Assembly (NCBI GenBank): GCA_015680685.1
Contig: MNCI01005943.1
Coordinates: 549,451 to 613,450, forward strand
DNA: 64,000 nucleotides
Direction of reading: 5' to 3'
Source of the DNA: Gnetum montanum
Taxonomy: Eukaryota > Streptophyta > Gnetopsida > Gnetales > Gnetaceae
The translations under genes and the position numbers were made by a program. Position 1 is the first letter of the stretch; every line of letters begins with the position of its first letter. The notes below the pieces were generated by a model. That model did not search any database. It was not told the DNA's origin and saw only the letters and a program-made list of their open reading frames with translations. This document shows, piece after piece, positions 21,944 through 32,918 of the stretch.

Positions 21944-24776
21944 ATGGCACCCAAGGGACGAAGGACCGTCACAACCAAGGGACAAGTGCCCACGCACGGG
22001 AAGGGGACGAGGTGTGCAACCGCTAGAGCATGCGGAAGGCTCTCATGCAATTGGGCCCTTTTGCGAAAGACCTGACATGGAATCTATTCATCAAATTCCT
22101 GAAGAGGAAATTCCTGGCGAGCAATAGCTCGGGGATGAGACTCCTTGGGTAGCACCACGGCTTGAGGTCACCCTGACCCAAGCTTGCTTTGATGCTATCA
22201 CGTCGCGCGAGATGCAGCGAATGGTCCTTCAAGAGCTAAATTTTGGACCATTCCTTGAGAACGCGTCAAAAGACATGAGGCTCCAACTATAGAACTCTCC
22301 AATGTGACCAATCATCACAACCAGTGGTGAATGGTACTTAGGGGAAACTTATCTCTTCTGGACGAATCGACAACCAAGGTCTAGAGTAAGAATTAAAGAC
22401 ATTTATGTCTCTTCCTCTTCAGAGGTGATAGCGCAGGCTCTGGGGCTGCCCAAAATCGGGGCAGATGTGGTTGAAATTCCAAAGAAGGCCGATCCAGAGG
22501 TAAAGGCACAATGGACCAAACGGTGCTATGGGGTAGAACACAAGGAATTTGGCTCCTTAACCACAGTGGAGAGAGTGTACTCAAAGATCACGTCTTACCA
22601 CCTGAACCCAACGGTAAGACCTAGTAAAATCATAGCCTTCTCCACTCGTGTGTGTGCTGCCTTGAGTGGGAAATTTTTCCATGAGTCTTCCACAGGTGCT
22701 GTTTCTGGAGATTGAAAAGAGGTTCGTTGAGAATGAACGTGGAAGATGAGCTCTCCCCTTTCCTTACCTAATCTGAAAGTTGTGCAAATGGGCAGGGATA
22801 GCACGATATTCCAACGATGTAATCTGGCACACCCCAATTGCCTTGTGATGAGAGATGATGAAAGACAAAACTCCTACCGCCACACAGATAGAGGAGGAGC
22901 AGCAACCACCTGCACAAACAACGTAGCTGGGCTCGCAAACCACAGCAGAATACATCCACGAGATCTGGGAAATGCTCTTGAGCTAGCAAGAGCAATTCGG
23001 CAGGACTGATGGAGGAGAAGACCCTTCAGTCTATCATCCTGCCATGAGCCACCTGGAGCAAGTGGCTCAATTAGTTAGCTTTCTTAAAAGGGCAAGGTCA
23101 ATATTCTTCGCCGTCCAAGCACAAGTTCCAACCAGAATAGATTCAAGCATCTGAGATGTATCAACATCAACCCAACAGTTATTCCCCAAAATCTCAGGAA
23201 ATGTTGCTACCTTCGCTATACGCTTGGAAGATGGTGAGGAGGCGACGATCTTGGTGATGCAGCACCAGGGACAAGAAGTTGCGGCCAAAGTGGTTGCTGA
23301 CACAATTGCTACGACTTTCAATGCACTGCCAGCACCTGTACCAAACATTCATGGACTACAAGATGTATAGGTGTCTGCAGGAACTTCACATAGCCAGATT
23401 AACGCAGCCCAATATGAAGAGCTGTTAGATCAACTAGTGGGAACCGGGCAACCGCTTCCGGATGTCTTCGACCTTTCGGACAACATTACTGCAACCCAGT
23501 CGGAGCTGCTCTCAGCAAGGGGCAAGAGCCTTATTTTGGAAGAGCAACTTGAAGCTGCTCAAGTTGCTTGTCAGCGCTTGGCAACTGAGGTAGCCCAATT
23601 AAGAGCCCAACTTACCAATCCAACCATCCTCAACTGTGAAATCACCAAAGATCAAGCTTTTCAATAGCTTCAGCTTAAACTTCAGGTTGTTGAGGATGTG
23701 CAAGAGACAACGATCTTCGAAAAGTCCTTGGCAGATGCTCGAGCATATTACTTAGAAAAGGACTTGGCAGAGATTCGCCAAGAGAACGTGTGGTTGACCA
23801 CGGAGGTTCATCGCCTACGCAATATTGGTGCAGAGAATGAACACATGAAAAATTTCATCCACCAACAGCAGGAGGAGCTAGCCAGGGTGAACGTTGACAT
23901 AAGAAGGTTGGTTACTAAAAATTGAAATCTGTCAATGGAGGAGGTTCGAGCATTGCGACAAAAGTCTTCAATTGAAATTGTTGCCTGGAAAAACGAGGCC
24001 CTAAAATTTGAAAAAGTCAAAAATCATTACAAGGACCAAGTGGGATTGCAGAAGGAGGTAAATGAGAAGCACATTCAAGTCGCTAAAGCCAAGATGAACC
24101 AAGCACTCCAACAGCTCTGAGAGGGAGGCGATGTATGGCAATATATCTTCGATGGGTTGAATGCCTATAATAAAGTAGAAATCCGTCTGAAGGAGCTGCA
24201 GATTGAGGAAATGACAGAGTACATGGAGGTGGCCAACCTTCGATATGCAAACCTGGCTATGCTCACAGCTAGGAGACCGCAGTCAGAATTGAAAAAATAA
24301 GTGGCCGCCTCGTATTCCCTATACGAGGGAGAGTTCCAGGCACACAAGGAGACAAAACAAAAGCTGACAACAACAAACGTGGAACTCGAGGTCCTCCGCA
24401 CAAGCTTTGAAGGACAACGTACAGTTGCAGAGGACTTGGGCCGAAGAATGAATGACTACCAGCAGTTGCAGACATCAATCCGAGCATTCGACATCGAACG
24501 CAAGCAGTTCACAGCCTGGTTTATCAACTTGAAAGAACTCCTTCCAGCGTTGTTATGCCCTTGGAAAGTTCTAGTTCCAACACACATTGGAGAAGTTTCC
24601 TAGACTGTGAACAATCCTAGAAGCAAAGAAGAAAAGATGAGGGCTCTCTTGGAGGCTTTTCGGCTACCTCCAGAAGTTGCAGCTACCGCGGGGCAACCGT
24701 CATCCATGCCGCCACCAATGCATGAGCCAGAGGCTGGAGAAGGTCCGTCCAAACCACCGCCCCCTGGGACAGTGTG
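21944..24776 (+). pseudogene. Accessory ORF of element A: N-terminal globular domain plus long coiled coil
   Basis: Reading from ATG 21944 through frameshifts and stops gives about 940 codons, shared in order with element C. An N-terminal EGPSQPRDK block is followed by LNFGPFLE, PIITTSGEWYLGETYLFW and RVRIKDIYVS with ALGLPKIG (22140-22480), resembling the putative plant transposon protein domain of Athila-type ORFs. From about 23390 a heptad-rich coiled coil runs for about 400 residues (EELLDQLVG, SYSLYEGEFQAHKETKQKL, RRMNDYQQL), ending in a proline tail (GEGPSKPPPPG). The ORF occupies the envelope-like position of Athila but shows no membrane segment. No introns are seen. A GATTGCAG acceptor directly precedes the ATG, so a spliced subgenomic RNA is possible. 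Function unknown. Confidence 0.75.
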
Positions 24777-25017
24777 ATATTCTCCAGCAATTTTGTGCAT
24801 CATCCTACATAGCAGAGGCTCCAGGACCAATGAGGTGTTCAATTTTGTCTCTGAACACTGCCATTTTTGTAATTTGTCCTCCTCTGTAACTTGGGCACTT
24901 GGTCAAATTCATGTTGTGTCATGTGTGTTATGTATGTGTTTAAGTTATGTGTGTTGTAAATAAGAATCCATACCTTCCAAATTATAAAGTAACTTGCGGA
25001 TGAGTTTTTGCTCAATC

Positions 25018-25026
25018 GTGGGGGTA
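25018..25026 (+). other. Polypurine tract of element A
   Basis: GTGGGGGTA lies directly before the 3' LTR start TGATAAAG. Element C has ATGGGGGTA in the same place on its own strand. It would prime plus-strand DNA synthesis. Confidence 0.75.
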
Positions 25027-25811
25027 TGATAAAGTGTCATTAAGTCAATGCGTCGACTAGGCTGCGTCAATGAGGGCCTGTCGACGTAGCCTCCCTACGT
25101 CGACGTGGCCCCGTTTACGCAGTCGCCTATCTCGGCCTATAAATAAGAGGGCCTTCTGCTGCATTTAGGCATCTTTCAGTTAGTTGTAGCGAAGCTCTTG
25201 TAGTTTGTTCCTGCAAGAGATAGAATATTTTCCAAGTACCCGCAGCAGGTGTAAGAAAAGTGATCGGCTCTTTATTCGAGCGTTGATGTATCTGAGCCCA
25301 TTGGCGTGACAACAATAAAGACGAACTATTCGAGCATTCCTTGCAGCATTTGAACTTAGTTATTTTATGCATTCAATAGTTTAAGATGTTTATGCTTTGT
25401 TAATTACTTGTTAATTACTTAAGTTTCTATTATTGTTATCTTGATTGCTATCGCTTATTCGTAGTTCGTAAAGGCCATAAGTACGACCATCTCGAACGTA
25501 AATCAAACACTTGGTAAGCCCAGTGACGCTTAACGTCTGGTCACCCAGAAGTGTTAGGAGATGCTCAGAACGTGTTCCGAAGATGGGATTGGATACTTGT
25601 GCTAGGAATAGTTAAAGTATAAGCTAGGATAACTATAGATTAGATAATAGTTCATTCTTTACTCTTCATACCTTAATTAGCCGCCAAAAGATATGCAAAA
25701 AGATATAAAAATCATTAGCCTTAATCTCACTTAATCATCGTAATTAGAACATCACAAGTGAGATTAGGAAGACAGCGACCGTTCTAACCCAAGGGTTTCA
25801 CTGGTTAGGGT
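25027..25811 (+). repeat. 3' LTR of element A, truncated
   Basis: 785 bp aligned to the 5' LTR, including TATA at 25138-25145. Homology stops at CTGGTTAGGGT (25811), corresponding to 14636 in the 5' LTR, so the last ~102 bp including TCATCA are missing. The sequence then passes directly into the upstream region of the host gene at 26685. Confidence 0.92.
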
Positions 25812-26684
25812 GATTCGTGTGAGAAATAAAAAGATTTTCGTAGCTGAATAATAAATATATACCGTACATATCTTTATGGCATACCTTCTAGACTTGACTC
25901 TTTGGGTTCTTTAATTCGGTTTTATTCGGCCCACGGGTTGGGCAGACTCCCATCGCATACTGAAAATGAAAAGGCGTGTACAAGAACATCAACCGCCGAA
26001 ATGCAGCGCCACGACAGCACAACTCAATCCAATCAGATGCAACACGACGTCGGCAGCGAAGGCATCCAGTTTTGCAATTATTTAAAACATGACCAACGCG
26101 CCCTCCCTCGCACCTTTTCATTAATTCCACTACATCCAAGACAAGTGCTGGCTGCCGTGTGCCAAATCAAATAAGATGGTACACGATGTACCCACCGCTG
26201 CGTGTGGGCCCGCCGAGAAATTCCAAAACCAGCCACAGGGGCAGTCCATCGCAGACAGCCCAAAGTCGTAACACCCTTCCGTCATATTCCTGCTTTGCTG
26301 CGCTCGCTACCATATTGGGGAGCTGCTCAAACAAAGCTTTTATGGAATACAGAGGCACGCGATGGGAAAATGAGAGGCAGTTGGACCAGCGCTGACGCGT
26401 GCCATGGGGGGTGACAAAACAAGACCTTGCAGCAGTGGCTCTCATACTAGTAGTCGTCCAAGGGCAGCGTGGCTTCTGGCTTATTGACCCGTGCCTCTCA
26501 CATTTGACAATTTGTGTTGTGCTTGTGCTTGTAGTTGCACTTGTTCTAGAAAATCGTCGTTGCCGTGGCGTAGCCAAGTCAGACGAGATCGGTTTAAGAT
26601 CCCATCGCTGACACACCGGGCATCCGAATACAGCGCTGCTAACCCAAATTACAAGAAGAAGAAGAAGAAGAAGCACAAGAGGAG
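25812..26684 (+). promoter_or_regulatory. Upstream region and 5' UTR of the basic-protein gene
   Basis: Unique-looking sequence between the truncated LTR and the start codon. It becomes more GC-rich toward the gene and ends in a purine-rich GAA microsatellite (AGAAGAAGAAGAAG, 26651-26672) typical of plant 5' UTRs. No clear TATA box could be assigned; TATTTAAAA near 26079 is a weak candidate. Long open frames on the minus strand here are shadows. Confidence 0.5.
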
Positions 26685-27848
26685 ATGATGATCCGCGAAT
26701 GGCTCGAGGCCAGTTCCGCAGCGGATGACGAGGAGGAGGACGGGCGCGATCCTCATCCGCAGGCCGAAGAAGAAGCAGCGACGCCGAGGCGCGCATCCAC
26801 ATCCACATCCATATCCGCGGGGCGCCTCCTGGGGAGCACCAGCACTCGCAAAGGCGGATTCGGTAGCAACAGCCGCAGCCTGCGAATCGTGAGCAGCGCC
26901 AGAATGTCCCTGCTCGGCCTACCCAAGGCGCCCGACCGTGAGCTCAAGAAGAAGCGCCTGGAGCTCCTTCAGAAATCCCGCGCCGCGCGCGTCTGCCTCA
27001 ACGGTTCCACCACCGCGCCGTCGTCGGCCGCCGCAGGCCGGCGGCAGCGGCGCTCGCTGTTCCATTTGGCGAGCAACGTGGCGCGCTCGTCCGGGCTCTC
27101 CGGCGGATCGTCGTCGGCGCGTCCGTTCGCCGACCCGGGCTCGCCCGAGGTGACCTGCGTCGGGCGCATCAAGAAGAAGCACAAGGAGCTCCGAAACCGC
27201 CGCCAGATTTCGCTTCCCCGCGAGCGCCCGCATCCGCATCAGTATCATCAGGACGACCACGAGGAGGCGGCCAAGACGAAGAAGAAGAAGAAGAAGAAGG
27301 AGAGCAGCAGCAGCAGCAGCAATAGCGCCATGGCGTGGCTCAAGCGCATCTTCTGCCGCTCAAAACCGGCGTCCGCCGGCGGTTCCTTCAGAAGCAGAAA
27401 CCGGATCAGCGGCAACGTACATGATACGGCGACGGCCGCCGACGAGGCTCCGGCCGTGCCTGCGCGGTCGTCCACGTCGGCGATTCCGAGCCTGGCGCAG
27501 CTGCGCGGCGTTTCGTCGTCGCGGCGGGAATCCGAGAGCCTCGCCAGGCTCTTTCCGGCGGATATCCCCCAAAGCGAAAGGACCGACCGTGACGACCGTC
27601 ATGAACGGCAAGCTTCCGATCGCGACGAGCGTGTGGCGGACAAAGACAAGGACACGGGCAAGGCCAGGGCCAATGACAAGGACAAGGGCAATTTTCCGGC
27701 CGCGGTTGGAGGGGGTCGAAACGCGTCGGCGAAGATTGCGGCGGAGGAAGCCGAGGAGACGGCAGCGGCTGCGGCGGCGGCGGCGTTGTGGAATAAATCT
27801 TCTGGTGTAGCGGAAACGAGGCTGCTGCACAGGAATCTGTCCGTGTAA
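26685..27848 (+). CDS. Basic plant protein with SPEVTCVGRIK motif (syringolide-induced 14-1-1-like)
   Basis: A single 387-codon frame, intronless and much more GC-rich than its surroundings. The N-terminus is acidic (DDEEEDG), followed by serine-rich and basic stretches, LPKAPDRELKKKRLELLQKS (residues ~72-91), SPEVTCVGRIKKKHKELRNR (~153-172), a seven-lysine run (~199-205), MAWLKRIFCRSK (~216-227) and an alanine-rich C-terminus. The SPxVxCxGxIK motif with downstream basic tracts and a short W/F-K-R-I-F segment is shared by plant proteins related to soybean syringolide-induced protein 14-1-1; their biochemical role is unknown. The lysine runs suggest nuclear location. The start at 26685 follows a purine-rich leader; a second ATG comes immediately after. 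It appears intact. Confidence 0.72.
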   Translation: MMIREWLEASSAADDEEEDGRDPHPQAEEEAATPRRASTSTSISAGRLLGSTSTRKGGFGSNSRSLRIVSSARMSLLGLPKAPDRELKKKRLELLQKSRAARVCLNGSTTAPSSAAAGRRQRRSLFHLASNVARSSGLSGGSSSARPFADPGSPEVTCVGRIKKKHKELRNRRQISLPRERPHPHQYHQDDHEEAAKTKKKKKKKESSSSSSNSAMAWLKRIFCRSKPASAGGSFRSRNRISGNVHDTATAADEAPAVPARSSTSAIPSLAQLRGVSSSRRESESLARLFPADIPQSERTDRDDRHERQASDRDERVADKDKDTGKARANDKDKGNFPAAVGGGRNASAKIAAEEAEETAAAAAAAALWNKSSGVAETRLLHRNLSV

Positions 27849-29480
27849 TGTTTTTGTATGCGTGTTAACAGCGGTTTTGTTTTGCGGTTTGGCTGTGTGC
27901 ACTGTATATTATCAAATTTTGCGTGTAGTAGCTTTTATTTTCCGCAGCGGCTCCTGAAAGATTTCCATTGGTGTTTGATGTTTTACTGTGTTGAATTATA
28001 TCTTTGGGCTGCTCTCTCTGTGATTGATTTCTAGTTGCACGGTTGGACAGCGGCTCGGCTCGGCTGGTATTTGATCACATTTGCAATTTTTGCTGCTGCT
28101 GCTGCTGAATCCCTGATTCGTAGCGTGGCTGGCGGTTTTGTACAAAACTACTATGCGCCTGCCCGCGGAGGCCGTACCTGCCTGCAATTGCTGACTTGTA
28201 TGAAATTAAAATATTGTGCAGATTATTAAGTTAGGTTTCAGGGTGAGCATGCCGTCGCTATCTATGTATTTGGTTGGGAATTTCATGTTGGGTCAACGAA
28301 AATGGTTGGTTGAAACTTTAAAACAACACGGCGTTGATTTGCCTCATCGTCACCATTGACTGCATCAGCCGGGCCGGCTCCACGCTACTGTCGTCATCGC
28401 TGGTGCCATGAAACACTATGCCTCATTTACTTTCATGTCAAAGGCGTAGGCATCGCTTACCGTGGTATCCAATCATACGCTTGCATGTTTCAATAATCCT
28501 CCGAGTTTCTTTTCTCCCACCGAATCATTCGCATTTGAAGTGTACAGGCATAAGATGAAATCATGGGGTTTTTAAAGGATTGATGGCAAGGTGTGAATTT
28601 CACGTTCAACCCTACCTTAACAACCCCCCCCCCCTCTTCACGTTCAACCCTGCCTGCGCTGAAATATTTTCATGATGTTGCTTCTAGAATTTTATCTAGA
28701 AAATTTACTTGTAAATATTTATTTTGTAAATTAAATTTATAAAAATATTTATGATATAATTCATAGATTAAAATCCTAAAATATTTATTATGTAACTCTT
28801 TAGCAAAATTTCCAAATTTTTTACCAAAATTACATGTAAGTAATACTGAGGAAAGGAGTACTTACTTGGCAAAAAAGAAACTACTTTTTTGTAAAATTAT
28901 CAGAATGCCCTTGGTTCTATTTAAAGAATAAAAATTACAATAGCCTAATATCAAAAAAATTACAAAACTTAAAAGTTGATTTGCATTTATAAGATTCACA
29001 AAAAGAGTTAAGGCATAATGCTTATCATGCTCAATTTAGCTCTCTTATTCCTATCTGTAAATAAATCATGTACATGTAATCACCAATGAAGCTCACTTTG
29101 TTGGTTACACTTTTCCAGAACAAATATAGTTGATGATTTCGCCTTCTCGTTTTCTATTTGATAATATTTAAATTAACGAAATAAATTTTAAACAAAAAAT
29201 TCTGAAAATATTTTACGCACATTGTGACAGAATTTCAAACATTTTTTAAATTTTCTAAAACTTAGATTTAAAAATTTTGAAAGGATTTTACATTTAAGGC
29301 ACAAACGTGCCAAAACGTCTTGCAAATTCAAAGCCATGATTGATGGCAATCATGGCATATCGAAGGAGTAAGCCGGTAAGCCCTACTTTGTTTGGTAACG
29401 CCATCAAATTCAATCGCAACTAACAGCCCGTGCATACTGTAATTCGCCAAGGCCAATCATTATAGATGCCAATCCCACAT
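27849..29480. other. 3' flank of the host gene; no gene seen
   Basis: The 3' UTR candidate continues GT- and T-rich to about 28230, with AATTAAAATATTG near 28204 as a possible polyadenylation region. Beyond it the sequence is AT-rich. A C-run at 28625-28635 separates two copies of TTCACGTTCAACCCT. No coding signal could be supported on either strand. Confidence 0.45.
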
Positions 29481-29499
29481 TGTACGTTACCATTCTAAC

Positions 29500-29705
29500 C
29501 ATTGTAGATGTTAATTCTAACTATGGCAGATGTCAATTTTACCCTTTACCTGACGAATGGTGACATATGACTTACACCCAGGATTAGAATTTCAGGGCTT
29601 GGTCATGTTATGGTTTTGCAGATATTAATTCTCACCATGGCAGATGTCAATTCTACCCTTTACATGAATGGTGACAAATGCCCTGCACACAGGGATAGAA
29701 TTTCA
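29500..29705. repeat. Diverged tandem duplication, about 118-bp period
   Basis: GATGTTAATTCTAACTATGG at about 29508 and GATATTAATTCTCACCATGG at about 29620 each lead into CAGATGTCAATT(T/C)TACCC, GAATGGTGACA and AGAATTTCA. It is non-coding and of unknown origin. Confidence 0.6.
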
Positions 29706-29985
29706 ATTTATAATTCCATATAAACAACTTTTTGTTTGGACGTTCCCATATAAAATGTTCATTCTGACGCTTTCTATTGCTAAATTTAAAAGAAAAAGTT
29801 TTCTTAACCAAAAAAGCGCATTTCGTTGCTAAGCATTGTATATAAATCACTATGTTACAGAGCATATCCATGTGCCGCCATTGCTTGTATTTTCTCGTGT
29901 TGTAATCAGTGCCTCTCCGTCGTATGTACAGGCGTATGTACTGACTGCCTCTGGTATTTGTTTTCTACGTTATTTGCACAACTTT

Positions 29986-30052
29986 GGTGTTGGCATCGGG
30001 TTTTGAACCGCGCACTTCCAGAGGCAAAGTATTGAGCCAACTAGCTAACACC
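29986..30052 (-). tRNA. tRNA-like sequence, tRNA pseudogene or SINE head
   Basis: On the minus strand the 67 nt begin GGGTGTTAGCTAGTTGGCTC and end GATGCCAACACC, so GGTGTT can pair with AACACC as an acceptor stem. The A-box-like segment TAGCTAGTTGG and the B-box-like GGTTCAAAACC are spaced about 30 nt apart, as in polymerase III internal promoters. The T stem is imperfect and the anticodon arm does not fold cleanly, so this is more likely a pseudogene or the head of a tRNA-derived SINE than a working tRNA. Confidence 0.35.
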
Positions 30053-30703
30053 CTCCCGTAATCTATAATTAACACAATATATACAATTAATTATATGCTC
30101 TTAGGTATGCTTGATGTTTTTGAAAAGCTATTGCCCGCGGGTATTACAAGAAGACGATAAAAATGAACGTTTTTTTTGGAAACCAAAAAATTTAAGACCT
30201 AACTATGCAAAACATCTAAATTTCTGAAAACGTTTACTTAAATTGAAAAAATTTCAGCAATGGCTACAGTTTGTTATCTCATATATCTGTAATCTGATTA
30301 ATGGGATTTAACCACGTACCCAACGATAGGACAAGTTAATGTGTTCAAATCAAATAGAGCTTCCGAAGGAGAAACAAGAATTTCTCAAGTTCAAAGTAAC
30401 TTCAACATTCTTTTGCTTCTTTGGCCTTGTCTACCTTTGCATACATTCTCAATCGAATATATTTTCCCTTTGGTTACGTTCTCTCTGAGTTTGTTGCCAC
30501 TGACCACTTCTTTGCTCTTCCACTGTTTAGGGGTCTATGCAGCTTCCCATATCTTTGGCATGTGGTTCACTCTCAAATTCCTCGAGATGATATAAAAATG
30601 AATGATAAAGCGTTCAACGTGCACTTGCTCGCTAAGAGCCAGTCGCGACGTATACAATAGGTTACAATAAACATTCATTGACAAAATAAAAAACACTAGC
30701 AGT
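30053..30703. other. AT-rich spacer with unassigned open frames
   Basis: Two overlapping plus-strand frames of 84 and 79 codons at 30341-30660 are hydrophobic but match nothing I recognise and lack a partner elsewhere in the window. I treat them as chance frames. Confidence 0.3.
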
Positions 30704-30798
30704 AGTCATGTGCTTGACTGTGTCACGACGAAATTGCAGGTCGCAATGGTGGTCACAGTCATGTGCTTGACTGTGTCACAACGAAATTGCAGGTCGCA
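30704..30798. repeat. 42-bp tandem duplication
   Basis: AGTCATGTGCTTGACTGTGT with the following 22 bases occurs at 30704-30745 and again at 30757-30798, with a single mismatch. The near-identity points to a recent event compared with the decayed elements around it. Confidence 0.8.
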
Positions 30799-31624
30799 TT
30801 TTGTGACTAGACAATTAGGGCATCGTCAGTGATTATGCCCTTGAATCAAGATCACAATGGCCTTCAACCTATCAAATTGGCGAAAGCTTGTACGACCTGA
30901 CAGTCCGGAACTCCCGATGAAGTTATGATGCGACAAAATGTCCACAAAAATAAGTTGAAATGCATCTAATTTGAAATTTCTTTAAGGATTAAAGAGGGTG
31001 CATGATCGGAACAGTAAATTATAGGATTGCTGCAATTTGAAATAATTATAATATAGGTATACTCCCAAGATATATAGTCTGATTAGAACTTTATAACTCA
31101 GCATTGCTCTCTACAATCAAATCCAGTTACTTTCAAATCAAAGAGTCTTACCACTAAGCTAACATTCATTGTTGAATTTATAGTAAATTATAGGTTTCAT
31201 GATGCTTTTAGATCATATCTAAAAAAAATTGCATGAAATACATTAAGATGGAAAGCAATTTTAGAGAGAAATAGCTTGTGCAATTTATAAACCATAACAC
31301 ATGAAGTCCTTAATTTTCTAACTCAACATGAAAATAGACATGAGAGAGGATGGATTTTTCTTAGAATTCATCGAGGACATAAGATCTACTTACTTTGTAG
31401 TATGCAACAAGAGATTCAACAACAATTAGGCATAGATTGGGAATACACAACTTTGGGAACATTAAATATTAAGTATGCATAAACTAATACAACTTATTCA
31501 AACTTATAATATGCATCTAAGACAAGTTAAAGTAGATTTTGCAACATAAAAGCAAACTAAAGCAACATAAAACATAGAACATGAAAATAAACTTTAAAAA
31601 TCTTCTTCATTCATGGAAGTGTTT
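30799..31624. other. AT-rich sequence without recognisable features
   Basis: I see no conserved domain, LTR or RNA gene on either strand. It continues on the other side of the solo LTR (32434-32918), so both stretches are parts of one older, unrecognised region. Confidence 0.4.
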
Positions 31625-32433
31625 TGATGAGCGGTGAGGTACCCCTATGCTCAACCATACGAATACGAGTGTTTCACACACGATCCAGTCGAATTCCAAG
31701 GACTAGGTGCTTATATGCCTTTGTGGAACAAGAATGGATTGGTTGATTGTTGTCTTTCCAAACTTACTTGTATGTCACGATTGTATGGTTAAGTAAGCTT
31801 GAGGCATATAATTTTTATATCTTTTATGTTTTTATGTCCTGCGCTAATAAGGGAGGAGAAGGTAACTAAGTGACTAATTTAACTTAACTACTCATTAACT
31901 AAGTTCTAACTAATCCTAACATTAGCATTTGTTCCCACTTGCCGTATACATCCTGAACTAGTGCAACGCTGTTGGGATTACCAAACGCTAATCGTTACTG
32001 AGTTACCAAGTGTTACACACATGCTTGAAGCGGTCATACTGAGTGTATTTACTTAGGAGAGTTGTAGGGTGAGAGAGAGAGCATTAATTAACTAGGAAAG
32101 CATTTAATAACATCAATTAACACTAATTAATCTATTTTGGATGTTACAAGGTTTATCATAAAGTTCGTCTTTATTGCCGTACACAAGGTGTGCTTAGGTA
32201 CACAATGCTCGAATAAAGATCCATTCACTCTATGACTCCTACTACAAGCACCCAAAAATAATTCTAACTTTGGGAGGGAGAAAAGGCAAGAGTTTGGCTA
32301 AGGGACTAACTATCTAATGAAAAACCAAGTGCGCCTACCTCTTATTTATAGGTAAGGAGACAGGTCCCGATATTGGGTATTCGACATTGCATGGTAGGCT
32401 CTGATATTGTGGCCCTGATATCCCAGTTCATCA
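31625..32433 (-). mobile_element. Solo LTR, Athila C-type subfamily
   Basis: An 809-bp LTR starting TGATGAGCGG and ending TTCATCA, with TGTTT on both sides (31620-31624 and 32434-32438). The minus strand carries CCTATAAATAAG (near 32345). It shares the tract ACCATACGAATACGAGTGTT with the solo LTR at 3683. Confidence 0.93.
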
Positions 32434-32918
32434 TGTTTCTTTAGCATGACAATCATTCTAATTCAATTGAAACATCATAATTGAAAAGGCTCAATTCTTT
32501 TTTGGGTTGTTCTTCAATTTATAAGTTAGCTTAAGAGGCATTTCTTCTCCCTTCTCAAAGTATGGAATAAATTGCAATGCAATTTAGGCACATGTGAGTG
32601 CACATGAAAGAGGGACATAGACATTAACTTTACATTAGAACTTCATTAAAACTAAGGCTTCTAACTACTAAACAAGAGACACAACTTTAACCTATTACTT
32701 TTGCTTTGGAAAACATCAAAAGATACACATTAAAATAACTTTAAAACCTCCATGATAATGCCCTCATTTGTTAAACCCTACATGTTAGCCATTCATCCTT
32801 ATTATTTTCTATTCTTGTATAATTCTAAAACTAGCCATAGTTATCTTGTAAAGTTATAGAATCCCTAATAGTCCTCATCAAAGGTTATCATGATAGGATC
32901 AATCCCTTAATTCTCTCT

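Larger units (their letters stand above)
13838..25811 (+). mobile_element. Element A: Athila-type Ty3/Gypsy retrotransposon, RT-deleted
   Basis: Two LTRs (13838-14738 and 25027-25811) bracket, in order: an Asp-type primer-binding site, gag, protease, an N-terminal stub of reverse transcriptase, the tail of RNase H, integrase, a long spacer, an accessory coiled-coil ORF and a polypurine tract. Lineage is inferred from the protease-RT linker, the RNase H tail (KGTENVVANRLSRL) and the fuller copy C, whose RT has the Athila-like FMDDFS motif. The RT core is deleted and most frames have stops, so A could only have moved by help from other elements. The 3' LTR lacks its last ~102 bp, so no target duplication can be checked. 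Confidence 0.9.

Noticed and set aside
21944-24776. The accessory ORF as a classical envelope gene
   Set aside because: It has the envelope-like position, but no signal peptide, transmembrane segment or fusion-type motif; coiled coil dominates.
26167-26808. A 213-codon minus-strand open frame over the start and upstream region of the basic-protein gene
   Set aside because: It is the shadow of a GC-rich, repeat-rich plus-strand gene and its GAA leader. It has no recognisable domain and spans a 5' UTR microsatellite.
27360-27902. A 180-codon arginine-rich minus-strand frame
   Set aside because: It lies opposite the coding sequence, is made of arginine runs from GC-rich codons and matches no family.
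30341-30660. Overlapping hydrophobic frames as a small membrane protein gene
   Set aside because: Both frames are equally open, lack homologs in the window and have no supporting promoter or splice signals.
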